Positions 37,401 through 47,230 are shown, numbered from the stretch's first letter. The stretch is 64,000 bases of DNA from Mycobacterium asiaticum DSM 44297 (GCF_000613245.1 NZ_HG964938.1:649702-713701); one strand, 5' to 3'. Notes: generated from the sequence alone by a model not told the origin. Numbers and translations: made by a program.

Positions 37401-40400
37401 TCAACTCTTGCGTAGCGGCGCCGGGTTCCACAATCCGCTGCGGGTGACGGTGCCCAACTCGAGGCGGGCGGGACCCGCGTCGGGGTAATAAGGGGTCAAT
37501 CGTTGCAACGCACCCCAGTCCCGGAACCAGTCGTCCTTGAGGTAGCTGGCCACCGTGGTCGCGTGGGCCAGCAATTCGGTGATGCCCAGCGGCCCGCCGC
37601 CGAGGTTGTCCATCACCGGCGAGTTCGCCTCGGCGCCGAACCGGTCGGGCAGGATGCGCCACTTGGGCGCCTCGTCGACGCCGTTCTGGTGGCCGAACGG
37701 CCGCTGACATGGAAACGCCAGGCCCACCAGCCAGTCCAGGAACACCGGGTCTTTCGAGCCGACGACGTCCTGCAGGGTGCGCAGCCGTGGCACGCGCGGC
37801 GGGGTGAGGCCGATCCAGTGCTGTGGTGCCAGGTCGTCGTCATCGGCCACCAGTCGTACCTGGGTCGCCGATTCGGGGATGGCGGACAGCGGCGCACGCA
37901 GGTTACGCCACGCCGGGACCGCGCCGACGTCGGCGAATCCCATTGAGCCGCCGTGCTTTCCGGCGGCCGCCTCGTCGTCGGTGGCCCACTGCACTTGGAC
38001 CTCACGGGGATCGAAGCGGCCGGCGGCGGTCACCACCAGCAACGCGGACTTACCTCGTTGTTCCTTGGGCGGCAGCCGGTACCAGCCCGAGCGCAGCATG
38101 GCCGGCACCTGGATTCCCGAACGCCAGCTGCCCAACACCGGCGTGCGCGCCGGGTCGAGATTGAACGGCAGCCGGGCGCGGGCGCCGTTGATCCCCGGGG
38201 CCGCGGTGGTCCCGCCCTCGGTGCCCGGGTCGCTGCCGGTGACCACCCCGTCGTCGCTGGCGAAGTTACGGTCGCCCGGACGCTCCATCACCGGGTCGGC
38301 CGAGACGTCCGCGGGAATTCCGTTGGGCGTGAACGCTTCCGAGAGGCCGGCGCCCAGCGCCTCACCCACCGGAGCGGACACCGGTGGCAACATTCCGGCA
38401 TCTGGATCCAGTTCCACCAGCACGTCCTCGGCAAGCCCGCAGGTCTTACCGGTCAACGCCTGCAGGTTGGACCGGCCGACCGACCACGCCGGGTATTGCG
38501 CCACCATCGCCTGGGTCAGCGACACGACCTCAAAGAGCACCAACAGCCACGTCGCGATCGCCAGCGGCGATTGGACCAGCCCGGCCAGCCGGGCGCCGAC
38601 GCGGGTCTTGGGCGGGCGGTCCTCGGTGGCCACGAAGTGGAACCACGCCGCCACCAACAGCACCACAACCGTGAGTTCCAGTAGCGCGGTGGTCAGCGAC
38701 CACCTCAGCTTGGGGAACGAATTCGACCACGGCACACCGAAATTCGACACATACCACCAGCCGTTGACACTGGCGAACGACATGGCCATGACGAACAGCA
38801 CCGCGGCGGCGAACATGGTTCGGTTACGCCGCGATTTCATGGCCGCTGCGGTGACCGCGACAGCGGCCAACGCCCCTAACGAGCCGGCCAGCCCCGCGAA
38901 AACCCCGAAGTGGTGGGTCCACTTGGTGGGGGTGAACATCATCGCGAACAACGAGATCACGGTGATGCCGACGATGCGGCGACTCGGCCCGGCCGCCGTC
39001 CCCGGAATCCGCCCCTTGCGCAACGACATCGCCACCGCCACCGCCAGCGCGACGAGCAGCGCCAGCACCGCGAAGCGGCGCGCCACCGACCCGTCCGGGC
39101 TGGGCATGAACAGCCGCTCGTAGCGGATGTGCTCGTCGAACCACTTCAGGCTCGGCCCGACGGCCTTCTTGAATCCACTGGCCTGGACCTCGCCTGCCAG
39201 GGTCTGGTCGCGGAAGATCAGGATCGCGGTGACGGTGCTTGCGGCCAGGATCGGCGCCAGCAGCGGCAGCAAGCCGAACTGTTTCGAGCGTCGGTGCAGG
39301 ATGGTCCGCAGCGGCCCGATGGCGACGAGCAGCGCACCGATGGAGGCGATGCCGGTCGGACCGGAGAACAGCGTGAGCGCGCCGATGATGCAGGCCATCG
39401 CCACGGGCAGCAACCGGCTGGTCGCCACCGCGCGCTCCACCGAGCACCACGTCAGCAGGATCCCCAACGCGATGATCGGTTCGGGACGCAATCCGTTGTC
39501 CAGCGTCAGCCAGACCACCAGGAACATGCCGGCGGCCGTCCACGCCGCGGCCCGGCTCCGCTTCACCGCGTAACCGAGTCGCGGGATGACCTCGCGGCTG
39601 ATCACCCACCAACAGGTCACCGCCATCGCGAGGGTGGGCAGTCGCATCCAGATGCTGGCGGTGCTGACGTGCGCCCACACCGCCAGCAGGTCGTAGTACC
39701 AGCCGAACGGCGCCTCCGGGGTGCCGAACCAACGGTAGTAATTGGCCATGTACCCGGCGTGTTCGGAGACCCGGGCCATCGTGAGGATGTAGCCGTCGTC
39801 GGATGTGTTGGCGCCGACGAAGTGCCACCAGACCAGCACGGCGAGGACCAGGGCGTCCAGCCCGCCGAGCGACCACCACCGCGACGGCAGGAACCGTCGG
39901 TGCCGGGTGCCGTCGGCGGTGTCCAGGACGTGCAACGCGACCAGAGCGGCGGCGGTGAGCACCAGACCGAGGATCATCGCGGCCATCTTCAGCGTCGTCG
40001 GGCTGCTGCTGTAGCGGGTGTCGACGACGGCGGAGAAGGTCAGGCCCGGCGGCGCCGGCCCGGACAGGTCGGTGAACACGCCCACGATCTGAGGCCGGAA
40101 GTCGTAGCCGCTCTTCTCACCGCGCAGTGGGTCGCCAGGATGCTCACTGGTCGGGCCCTGCTTGAGCCCGACGAATTCGCCGATGACCCGGTCCGCGTGG
40201 GCGGTGAAGGTCAGTTGCCGGCAGTCCGGGCCGAGCACCTGATTCATCGGCGCGGTCACGACCGGGACGTTGCGCACGATCAGCACCAGATCGTCGTTGA
40301 CCCGCTGCAGCAGCAACCCGCGGTCGATCGCTTTGGGGGCCTGCTTGGGCACCGTGGACAGCAGCACCGTCTTGCCGGCGTTCTGCGGCCCGGCCAGCCC

Positions 40401-40673
40401 GGCGGCGGCCTGGCAGGGCACGGTGATGTTCAGGTCGGTGGCCACGTAGCTGATCAGCGGCGCCTCGACACTGGCGAACGTGCCGTTCTGCGGCCAGTTC
40501 AGCTCGGCGGTGGTCTGGTTGACGGGCAGCAGTGGCGTCGCGAGGGCAAGGAGGGTTCCGAGCAGACCGGCGACCACCGCCACGAGGCGAGCGATCCGGT
40601 AGTTGGCTCCCGCGTCGCTCACGGGGGTAGATGCTAGTTGGCTGGTCTCGCCCGGTGCGGTTTCGGTGGCCAT
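37401..40673 (-). CDS. embC: Arabinosyltransferase EmbC
   Basis: 1090 residues. This GT-C enzyme extends the arabinan of lipoarabinomannan. The acidic pair is D292-D293 in NTSDDGYILTMARV (D293 in the literature). The N-terminus NYRIARLVAVVAGLLG and the C-terminal SGLWNPAPLRKS fit EmbC. Membrane helices and a periplasmic carbohydrate-binding C-terminal domain are evident. Its ATG shares one base with the aftA stop (TGATG), so the two are translationally coupled. It is separated from embA by embR on the opposite strand. Confidence 0.97.
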   Translation of the reverse strand: MATETAPGETSQLASTPVSDAGANYRIARLVAVVAGLLGTLLALATPLLPVNQTTAELNWPQNGTFASVEAPLISYVATDLNITVPCQAAAGLAGPQNAGKTVLLSTVPKQAPKAIDRGLLLQRVNDDLVLIVRNVPVVTAPMNQVLGPDCRQLTFTAHADRVIGEFVGLKQGPTSEHPGDPLRGEKSGYDFRPQIVGVFTDLSGPAPPGLTFSAVVDTRYSSSPTTLKMAAMILGLVLTAAALVALHVLDTADGTRHRRFLPSRWWSLGGLDALVLAVLVWWHFVGANTSDDGYILTMARVSEHAGYMANYYRWFGTPEAPFGWYYDLLAVWAHVSTASIWMRLPTLAMAVTCWWVISREVIPRLGYAVKRSRAAAWTAAGMFLVVWLTLDNGLRPEPIIALGILLTWCSVERAVATSRLLPVAMACIIGALTLFSGPTGIASIGALLVAIGPLRTILHRRSKQFGLLPLLAPILAASTVTAILIFRDQTLAGEVQASGFKKAVGPSLKWFDEHIRYERLFMPSPDGSVARRFAVLALLVALAVAVAMSLRKGRIPGTAAGPSRRIVGITVISLFAMMFTPTKWTHHFGVFAGLAGSLGALAAVAVTAAAMKSRRNRTMFAAAVLFVMAMSFASVNGWWYVSNFGVPWSNSFPKLRWSLTTALLELTVVVLLVAAWFHFVATEDRPPKTRVGARLAGLVQSPLAIATWLLVLFEVVSLTQAMVAQYPAWSVGRSNLQALTGKTCGLAEDVLVELDPDAGMLPPVSAPVGEALGAGLSEAFTPNGIPADVSADPVMERPGDRNFASDDGVVTGSDPGTEGGTTAAPGINGARARLPFNLDPARTPVLGSWRSGIQVPAMLRSGWYRLPPKEQRGKSALLVVTAAGRFDPREVQVQWATDDEAAAGKHGGSMGFADVGAVPAWRNLRAPLSAIPESATQVRLVADDDDLAPQHWIGLTPPRVPRLRTLQDVVGSKDPVFLDWLVGLAFPCQRPFGHQNGVDEAPKWRILPDRFGAEANSPVMDNLGGGPLGITELLAHATTVASYLKDDWFRDWGALQRLTPYYPDAGPARLELGTVTRSGLWNPAPLRKS

Positions 40674-42628
40674 CAGGGGCTCGGTACCGGCTTGCGGACG
40701 GCCACCACGAAGGGGCCGATGTTTTCGACGGCGAACCGTGGATCATTGAACAGCGCGGCCTTGAAGTCCACGGTGTAGCGGCGGACGTTGGGCTGGTTGG
40801 GGTAGACGTCTTCGGCCAGCCGCAGCGTGTAGGTGGTGCTCGCGCCGCGGCGCATCACAAAGACGGTCGGCGGTGGCCACGGCAGCTTGTCCAGGGCACC
40901 GACGAACTCGTCGGCCGTCTTGAGCTTGGACCACGACTCGATCTGGGCTGCGCGTTTGTCGAACTGGGCCAGCGGGTTGGCGTAGTGCGACGTCAATCCC
41001 TGAAAGCCCCAGTAGGGATACAACGACAGGAAGCTGTAGTCGGCGGTCAACACCACGATCTCATCGCGCGGTTTGCCGGTGATCCGCTGGATCGCGGCGT
41101 CCACCGCCGGGTAGTACTTCTCCGAGCCGGGCGGCCGCCGGTCGCCGCGTTGTCCGTCGCCGTCGGTGTCGGTGTAGGCGATGGTCAGGTCCGGTCGCAG
41201 CACGTCGGGGATGTCCTGGCTGAAGGCGATGGCGCCGGTCAGGCCGATCGCCGCGGCCACCGGCAGCACCGCGCGGCTGCCGATCCAGTCCCGGCGCAGC
41301 GCCTGGGTCACTTCCACGAAGCCGAACACACCCGCGGTCACCAGCAGCACCGACAGGGTCGGCTGCAACCGGAACGACAGCAGCGTGGTGCGAGCCAGCG
41401 TGGTCAGCATCGACAGCAGCGACCACAGATACACCGCCAGCACGCCCAGGGCTAGCCCGCCGGCCCGGACCGACGACCGCGCCTTGACGATCAGCCAAAG
41501 GGTGCCGAGTAAGCAGATCGCACCCAGCAGCGAGAACTGGAACATCGGGAAGGTCAGCTGGGCGCCGTCGGCGGGTAGGTAGTGCTGGGCGCTACCGGTG
41601 TTGCTGACCGGGGCGCTCAACGTACGGAGCAGGAAAGGCAGCCAGGTGATGGACGCGACGGCCAACGCGATGACACCGATGACGAGCAGGCGGCGCAGGG
41701 GATCGAGCGCCGCCCGCAAGCCGTGCGCCCGCCAGCGCAAGGCGGCCAGCCCGAGCGCCATCAGGCAGACCGTGAACGCGCTGTAGGCGACCAGCAGGGT
41801 GTACCAGGTCGCGGCGAAGCCCAGGAACAGGCCGGCGCCCACGATGGCGCCCCAGCCCGTTCTTCCGCCGAGCGTGTGGCTAGCTTCACGTTCGGCGTCG
41901 AGCGTGCGGCCAGCGTCACGCTCGGCGGGCACGATAGGCGCCCCGGCGCGCAGACCCGACCAGGTCAGCACCAGCACCGGCGGCAGCAGCACGGTGATCA
42001 TCGCGGCGTAGGGCTCCGGCGAGCTGTAGGCCAGCGTCACCGCGGTGCCGGCGGTGGTGACCAGCAGCGCGTATTCGAAGCGGACCAGCCGCCACCACAG
42101 CACCAGCGCTACCGCCGCCGCGATGGTGATCGAGGTGATCGCCCACGGCTTGAACATCTCCCAGGCGGGTGTTCCGGTCAGCGCCGCCGCACGCCCGCCG
42201 AGCCAGAACCAGCCCGGCGGGTAGAACGGCGGCAACCCGAGGTAGGTCATGTCGCGCAGGGCGGGGCTGTCGGTGAGCCGGGTCAGGTACTCGGTACGGA
42301 ATTGCTGATCGACGGAGATGCCGAACAGATAAAGTTTGGTGGCACCCAACGGCATACCGAGTGTCACCACGCTGAACGCCGATACGAACACCAGCGCGCC
42401 CAGTTGCGCCAGTCGGCGGAAGCGCCCGTGCCGCCATACCAGTCCCACGGCGAGCAGGCCCGCCAGGCAGCCGACCTGCCCGACGGTGGTCAGCGCATGG
42501 AGTTGATTGGAGGACGGAAAGGCCGGCCACTGCACGCGGGAGATGGCGAGCAGCGAAACCGTCGAGACCACGATGGCCACCAGGACCGCCACGGCCATCT
42601 GGCCCAGGGTGGCCAGCGCGTTACGCAT
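40673..42628 (-). CDS. aftA: Priming arabinofuranosyltransferase AftA
   Basis: 651 residues from ATG 42628, 2 bp after the dprE2 stop. A longer frame to 42712 is rejected because it overlaps dprE2. AftA adds the first Araf residues from DPA onto galactan. About a dozen hydrophobic helices precede a periplasmic C-terminal domain (GEIV-type strand DEIVVLTADYSFLS). It is slightly longer than the 643 residues of Rv3792. A hydrophilic 20-residue segment (AERDAGRTLD-AEREASHTLG) encoded by a tandem repeat interrupts the loop at about 235-260. Confidence 0.94.
   Translation of the reverse strand: MRNALATLGQMAVAVLVAIVVSTVSLLAISRVQWPAFPSSNQLHALTTVGQVGCLAGLLAVGLVWRHGRFRRLAQLGALVFVSAFSVVTLGMPLGATKLYLFGISVDQQFRTEYLTRLTDSPALRDMTYLGLPPFYPPGWFWLGGRAAALTGTPAWEMFKPWAITSITIAAAVALVLWWRLVRFEYALLVTTAGTAVTLAYSSPEPYAAMITVLLPPVLVLTWSGLRAGAPIVPAERDAGRTLDAEREASHTLGGRTGWGAIVGAGLFLGFAATWYTLLVAYSAFTVCLMALGLAALRWRAHGLRAALDPLRRLLVIGVIALAVASITWLPFLLRTLSAPVSNTGSAQHYLPADGAQLTFPMFQFSLLGAICLLGTLWLIVKARSSVRAGGLALGVLAVYLWSLLSMLTTLARTTLLSFRLQPTLSVLLVTAGVFGFVEVTQALRRDWIGSRAVLPVAAAIGLTGAIAFSQDIPDVLRPDLTIAYTDTDGDGQRGDRRPPGSEKYYPAVDAAIQRITGKPRDEIVVLTADYSFLSLYPYWGFQGLTSHYANPLAQFDKRAAQIESWSKLKTADEFVGALDKLPWPPPTVFVMRRGASTTYTLRLAEDVYPNQPNVRRYTVDFKAALFNDPRFAVENIGPFVVAVRKPVPSP
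41868..41927. repeat. Two tandem 30-bp palindromic units inside aftA
   Basis: Units 41868-41897 and 41898-41927 differ at 5 of 30 positions. Each has CGAGCGTG near one end and its complement CACG(C/T)TCG near the other, so each can fold into a hairpin. The units are in frame and encode two related decapeptides. Confidence 0.8.
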
Positions 42629-42630
42629 GG

Positions 42631-43395
42631 TCAGATGGGCAGCCTGCGGAAGATGCTCCGCGGGATGTGCCGCAACACCATCATCACGTAGCGAAACGCT
42701 CCTGGCGCCCAAACCAATTCCTTACCTTTCGCGGACGCGGTCACCGCGAGTTCGGCGACGTACTCCTTGTCGACGGTCAGCGGGGCTTCCTTGACGTGCG
42801 CGCTCATCCGGGTGCGCACCTGGCCGGGCCGGATCACCAGCACCCGAACTCCGTACTCCCGCAGGGCTTCTGACAGCCCGAGGTAAAAGCCGTCCAGGCC
42901 GGCCTTGGTGGAGCCGTAGACGAAGTTCGACCGGCGCACCCGCTCACCGGCCACCGTGCTCATCGCGATGATCTGACCGAAGCCCTGCGTGCGCATCTTC
43001 TCCCCGAGCAGCACACCCACCGAAACCGCTGCGGTGTAGTTGATTTCGGCGATCTGCACGGCCTTGCGCTGGTTCTGCCAGAGCTCCTCGGCGTCACCGA
43101 GCAGACCGAACGCGACGATAGCGACATCGATGTCACCGTTTCCAAAGGCCTCGTCGATCACCTTGGGATGGCTGTCGGTGTCCACCGCGTCGAAGTCGAT
43201 CAGTTCCACCGACGGGGCGCCCGCGGCCTTCATCTGCGCGACCGCGTCCTCGCGGCCCGGGTCGTCGGGCAGGCAGGCTAATACGATTCGCGCGGCCGCG
43301 TTGCGCAGGTACCGCTCGCAGATGGCCAGCCCGATCTCGGACGTGCCGCCGAGCAGCAGGATCGATTGCGGGTTTCCCACGGCATCAAGCACCAT
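42631..43395 (-). CDS. dprE2: Decaprenylphosphoryl-2-keto-ribose reductase DprE2
   Basis: 254 residues, a short-chain dehydrogenase. With DprE1 it epimerises DPR to DPA by NADH-dependent reduction of the 2-keto intermediate. The nucleotide-binding loop is LLLGGTSEIGLAI (about 12-24) and the catalytic YxxxK is YGSTK in the middle. The length equals Rv3791. It starts directly after the dprE1 stop with no gap and is followed by aftA after 2 bp. Confidence 0.96.
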   Translation of the reverse strand: MVLDAVGNPQSILLLGGTSEIGLAICERYLRNAAARIVLACLPDDPGREDAVAQMKAAGAPSVELIDFDAVDTDSHPKVIDEAFGNGDIDVAIVAFGLLGDAEELWQNQRKAVQIAEINYTAAVSVGVLLGEKMRTQGFGQIIAMSTVAGERVRRSNFVYGSTKAGLDGFYLGLSEALREYGVRVLVIRPGQVRTRMSAHVKEAPLTVDKEYVAELAVTASAKGKELVWAPGAFRYVMMVLRHIPRSIFRRLPI

Positions 43396-44787
43396 CTAGA
43401 GCAGCTCCAAACGTCGGGCCATGTCGGAGGCGAACACTCCGTTGGGATCCACCTTGCGGCGCACGGCGATCCATTCGTCGATGCGCGGGTACATGGCATG
43501 AAAGGTATCGGCGGTGGTCCGCGAGTCTTTGGCGGTATAGAGCCGGCCGCCGAACTGCAGCACGCGGCGGTCGAGCTCGTTGAGGAACTCGTTGAGGCCG
43601 GGCTTGATCGGGAAGTCGACGCACACGTTCCAGCCCGGAATCGGGAAGCTCAGCGGCGCCTGGTTGCCCGGGCCGAACAGCTTGAACACATTGAGAAACG
43701 AGTAATGCCCGGACTTTTGGATGTCTCGGATGATCCCTTTGAATTCCTCGACCGCGTCGGTGGGTACCACGAACTGGTACTGGCCGAACCCGGCGGAGCC
43801 GAACGCGCGGTTCCACTCTCCGAACATGTCGAGCGGGTGGTAGAACTGCGTCAGATTCTGCGCCTTGCCGCGGTAGGTTCCCGACTTGCGGTACCACAGC
43901 TCGCCGATCGGCATGAACGTGTACTTGTTGGCCAGCCCGTTCGGGAACACGTCGGGAAACGTAAGTAATTGCGGCGCATCGAATTTCAGCGGATTGCGCT
44001 GCAACTTCGCGGGTAGCTGGTCGAGGGTGGCCAGCGACCCGCGGGAGATCGCCGCCCGGCCCAGCTTCGGGGGTGGGCTGATCGCGTCGAACCAGGCACT
44101 GGAGTAGGTGTAGTTGGCCTCGCTGCCGTCGCTGTGGAAGGCGATGGTCTCGTCCAGGCTCGAGGTGACGTCGCCGTCGGCGATGAAATACGCCGTTTCG
44201 GTGGGGGTCATCTCGATGGTGGCGCGCAGGATGATCCCGGTGAGGCCGTTGCCTCCGACGGTGGCCCAGAACAGTTCCGCGTCCTCGCCGTCGGGCGTGA
44301 TGCGCCGGACTTCGCCGCTGGCCAGTAACAGGTCCATGCTGCGCACGTGGTTGCCGAAGCTGCCGGCGCTGTGATGGTTCTTGCCGTGGATGTCGCATGC
44401 GATGGCGCCGCCGATGGTCACCTGGCGGGTGCCGGGCAGCACCGGGACCCACAGTCCCAACGGGAGCGCCGCCCGCATCAGCTGGTCGAGGTTGACACCG
44501 CCGTCGACGTCGGCGAGCCTGCTGTCGGCGCTCAGCGAGTGGATCTTGTTGAGCACACTCATGTCGATCACCAGGCCGCCGCCGTTTTGCGCGTTGTCGC
44601 CGTACGAGCGGCCCAGTCCGCGGGCGATCACGCCACGACCTTCGGAGTCGGCGGCTCGGGCGACGGCCTTGGCGATCACCTCGGCGTCCGGCGTGCGCAA
44701 CAGCTGCGCCACCGAGGGTGCCGTTCGTCCCCACCCGGTCAGCCGGGTGAGGGTGGTGCCCGAGGCGGGCTCAGGGGTGCTTGACAT
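43396..44787 (-). CDS. dprE1: Decaprenylphosphoryl-beta-D-ribose oxidase DprE1
   Basis: 463 residues from ATG 44787; a GTG at 44793 is an alternative. This FAD enzyme oxidises decaprenylphosphoryl-ribose in the periplasmic-facing DPA pathway. The vanillyl-alcohol-oxidase-type FAD domain is visible as GRSYGDNAQNGGGLVIDM and GTRQVTIGGAIACDIHGKNHH. The substrate-domain cysteine that forms the adduct with benzothiazinones (C387 in M. tuberculosis) is present in WNVCVDFP, as C389 here, so the wild-type drug-sensitive residue is retained. Confidence 0.96.
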   Translation of the reverse strand: MSSTPEPASGTTLTRLTGWGRTAPSVAQLLRTPDAEVIAKAVARAADSEGRGVIARGLGRSYGDNAQNGGGLVIDMSVLNKIHSLSADSRLADVDGGVNLDQLMRAALPLGLWVPVLPGTRQVTIGGAIACDIHGKNHHSAGSFGNHVRSMDLLLASGEVRRITPDGEDAELFWATVGGNGLTGIILRATIEMTPTETAYFIADGDVTSSLDETIAFHSDGSEANYTYSSAWFDAISPPPKLGRAAISRGSLATLDQLPAKLQRNPLKFDAPQLLTFPDVFPNGLANKYTFMPIGELWYRKSGTYRGKAQNLTQFYHPLDMFGEWNRAFGSAGFGQYQFVVPTDAVEEFKGIIRDIQKSGHYSFLNVFKLFGPGNQAPLSFPIPGWNVCVDFPIKPGLNEFLNELDRRVLQFGGRLYTAKDSRTTADTFHAMYPRIDEWIAVRRKVDPNGVFASDMARRLELL

Positions 44788-44818
44788 CGTCACAGAGGGT
44801 ACCGCCTGCCGGGTGGGC

Positions 44819-45253
44819 TCAGCGGATGCGGAAGATCACGGCTCGCTGCACGATGAAATTGATGACGGTTGCGGTGCCCTGCGCGATCACGAAGGCGACG
44901 GGTATCGCCCAGCTCTGGTAGTGCAGCAGCGCTAGGGAGAGATGGTTGAGCCCGACCTGCGCGGTGAACGTGATCGCATACAGGACCATGACCGCGACGA
45001 ACCGGGCCGTGCTGGGCGACGCTTGGAACGTCCAGCGGCGGTTGATCAGGTACGCGGTGATGGTGCCGATGATGAAACTGACGGCCTTGGCCAGGTCGAC
45101 CTGGACGCCCAGCACCTTGTAAAGCACGACGTAAAGGCCGAAGTCGACGATGCCGGCCATGCCGCCCGTGACCACGAAACGCAGCACCTGGGTTTTCAGG
45201 CTCAGCGGTTGCGGCACCGATGGCGGCACAGCTCCTGGCGTGGGATCGGCCAT
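44819..45253 (-). CDS. GtrA-like small membrane protein (Rv3789-like)
   Basis: 144 residues with four predicted helices and the GtrA signature (RFVVTGGMAGIVDFGLYVVLY, AYLINRRWTF). The orthologue Rv3789 has been linked to arabinan assembly, either as a DPA flippase or as an anchor for AftA. It lies 31 bp upstream of dprE1 on the same strand. The ATG start is unambiguous. Confidence 0.9.
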   Translation of the reverse strand: MADPTPGAVPPSVPQPLSLKTQVLRFVVTGGMAGIVDFGLYVVLYKVLGVQVDLAKAVSFIIGTITAYLINRRWTFQASPSTARFVAVMVLYAITFTAQVGLNHLSLALLHYQSWAIPVAFVIAQGTATVINFIVQRAVIFRIR

Positions 45254-45284
45254 CGGGGGAGTCTAACGGTGGCGATTCCCCGCG

Positions 45285-45770
45285 CTATGACGGCAACTTC
45301 ACCGAGATCAGTTCGACTTGTGTGGGTCCCTGCGGAGTGGAGTAGGTCACCGTGTCACCGGCCTGGTGCCCGGCCAGGGCCTGGCCCAGCGGGCTGCGCG
45401 CGGTCAGGGTCTCCGCTTCGTGGCCGACCGGCGTCTCCTCCACGATGGAGATGACGTGCATGGTGACGACCTCGCCGTCGGCGAACCGCAACGTGACCTC
45501 GGTACCTCCGGGCAGCACATCGGACGGATCCCCATCGGCCGGCCCGGCTTTCAACCGCCGGTCCAGTTCGTTGATCCGGTCGCCGAGCACCACCAGTTCT
45601 TCGGCGCGCTGGATCGCGTCGGCCGCGTCACCGTGGTCTCCGACCATGCCGCGGTCGTTGCGCACCTCAGCTTCGAGTCGATCGCGCCGCTGCTTGAGCC
45701 GGTCCAACTCGGCGGCGAGATTCTCCCGCGCCGCAGCCGCCAGGTCCGTTGACTGAGATTCCTCGCTCAC
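45285..45770 (-). CDS. Gre-family transcription factor (Rv3788-like, coiled coil plus FKBP-like domain)
   Basis: 161 residues, GTG start. An N-terminal antiparallel coiled coil (about 10-75; LAAELDRLKQRRDRLEAEV, ELVVLGDRINELDRRL) and a C-terminal GreA/GreB-type domain (about 85-161; VTLRFADG, SPLGQALAGHQAGDTV). Rv3788 binds RNA polymerase but is reported not to stimulate transcript cleavage like GreA. The coiled-coil tip (RNDRGMVGDHGDAAD) carries acidic residues as in Gre factors. Confidence 0.88.
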   Translation of the reverse strand: MSEESQSTDLAAAARENLAAELDRLKQRRDRLEAEVRNDRGMVGDHGDAADAIQRAEELVVLGDRINELDRRLKAGPADGDPSDVLPGGTEVTLRFADGEVVTMHVISIVEETPVGHEAETLTARSPLGQALAGHQAGDTVTYSTPQGPTQVELISVKLPS

Positions 45771-45821
45771 CTGGCACGACCTTTCGCCGCTGTTGGTGTA
45801 TGGCGTATCAGTGATACACCC

Positions 45822-46973
45822 CTAGCCGGCGGAACCATCCTTCGGGGTGAATGGCACCACCTCTTCCCCTTCGCTGAGCCCGACGCCGACGTCGTCGTAC
45901 TGGTTCAGCCCGTTGCGTACCGCGTCGAAGATGGCCAGGCCCTGAGAGACCAGGCCGCTGGTCACCTGGCTGAGCCCTTCGGCTCCGTTGAGCACGGTCA
46001 GGTTGGAGTTGGCCAGCCCGCGGGCCGCCTTGTCGACGATCTCGGGCAGCTGATCGATGATCATGCGGTCCAGCGCCACCCGGTTGTGCGACGCCGCCGC
46101 CTCCGCCTGGATCTTCATCTTCTCGGCGTCGGCGAGAGCGAGGATCCGGACGCGTTCGGCTTCGGCCTCGGCGGGTTTGACCACCTCGGCCACCAGCTCC
46201 TGCTGCCGCAATTCCGCGGCACGCTGGGCCAGTTCGGTGCGCATGGCCAGCACCTCCCGCCGTGCCTCCGCCTCGGCCAGTGGACCCGCCTGGGCGGCCT
46301 CGGCCTGCGCCTTGTCCACCTCGGCCTTGTACTGTGCCTTGACGATCGCGGTCTGCCGGGCGAATTCGGCTTGCTTGCGCTGCGACTCCTGCTCGGCTTC
46401 GGCGGCCGCCTGGTTCGCCTGGGCTTGGGCGATCTGCGCCTGTTGCTGGACGGCGGCGTTGTGCGGTGCTGACATCGCCTTGATATATCCGAGTCCGTCG
46501 TCGTCGATCGACTGGATTTGCAGCGCGTCGACGTTGAGGCCGATCCGGGCCATTTCCTCCTTGGACCCGTCGAGCACCTCCGTCGCCAGTTTCTGCCGTT
46601 CCCGAATGATTTGTTCGACGGTCATCGAGCCGATGATCGAGCGCAGGTGGCCGGCGAAGATGCGTCCCGTCAGCACCTGCATTTGGTCCTGCTCGGACAG
46701 GAAGCGTTGCGCCGCCGCGATGATGCTCTCCGGGTCGTTGCCGACCTTGAACGCGATGACAGCGCGGACGTTGAGCGTGATGCCTTGCTGGGTGACGCAT
46801 TTCTCGGCCACTTCCGCCTCGCACATCGCCAGGGTCAGGAATGCCGCCTTGCGAAAGAACGGAATAACGAAGGCGCCGTGGCCGGTGACGACCCGGAACG
46901 GGACGTTGCCTTTGACCTTGCCGCCCGAGATGAGCATCGCCTCGTCCGGCGCGGGCACCCGGTATCCGAGCAT
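45822..46973 (-). CDS. Flotillin-like SPFH/band 7 protein
   Basis: 383 residues with AAGGAG before the ATG. The SPFH domain (about 10-170: ALISGGKV-type start, FRVVTGHGAFVIPFF, GHLRSIIGSMTVEQII) is followed by a long Ala/Glu/Gln-rich coiled coil (about 175-310) and a C-terminal tail with DQLPEIVDKAARGL, the layout of bacterial flotillins. There is no strong N-terminal transmembrane helix, so membrane association would come from a neighbouring NfeD-type partner or lipid contact. The short NfeD-like gene 26 bp upstream supports that pairing. I recall no counterpart at this place in M. tuberculosis. Confidence 0.85.
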   Translation of the reverse strand: MLGYRVPAPDEAMLISGGKVKGNVPFRVVTGHGAFVIPFFRKAAFLTLAMCEAEVAEKCVTQQGITLNVRAVIAFKVGNDPESIIAAAQRFLSEQDQMQVLTGRIFAGHLRSIIGSMTVEQIIRERQKLATEVLDGSKEEMARIGLNVDALQIQSIDDDGLGYIKAMSAPHNAAVQQQAQIAQAQANQAAAEAEQESQRKQAEFARQTAIVKAQYKAEVDKAQAEAAQAGPLAEAEARREVLAMRTELAQRAAELRQQELVAEVVKPAEAEAERVRILALADAEKMKIQAEAAASHNRVALDRMIIDQLPEIVDKAARGLANSNLTVLNGAEGLSQVTSGLVSQGLAIFDAVRNGLNQYDDVGVGLSEGEEVVPFTPKDGSAG

Positions 46974-46999
46974 GGTTGCACTCCTTGTGTTTTCGGTTT

Positions 47000-47224
47000 C
47001 TAACGGAGAAGTTCAGTGGGGTCGTGCCAGGGTTCGACAATCACCGTCCGGGGACCGTGCGTCGCGACGACGAGCACCTTGGCGCCCTTGGGTAGCGGGT
47101 CATCGGAACGGGCCAGAAAGGCTTCCTTGTATCCGCGCACGGTGACCAGGACCTCGCCGGCGCCGGCGGCGCCGCGGGTCGGTACGATCACGGTCCCTAC
47201 GCAGCCGACGACCGACAGGCTCAC
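47000..47224 (-). CDS. Short NfeD-like OB-fold protein
   Basis: 74 residues, GTG start, beginning 6 bp after the tunnel-fold gene stop. The pattern VGCVGTVIVPTR..GEVLVTVRG..LPKGAKVLVVATHGPRTVIVEPW is that of the C-terminal OB fold of NfeD, without the usual membrane helices. NfeD proteins are typically encoded beside SPFH/flotillin proteins, and here flotillin follows. Loss of the membrane part is unusual. Confidence 0.7.
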   Translation of the reverse strand: MSLSVVGCVGTVIVPTRGAAGAGEVLVTVRGYKEAFLARSDDPLPKGAKVLVVATHGPRTVIVEPWHDPTELLR

Positions 47225-47230
47225 GGCCAG

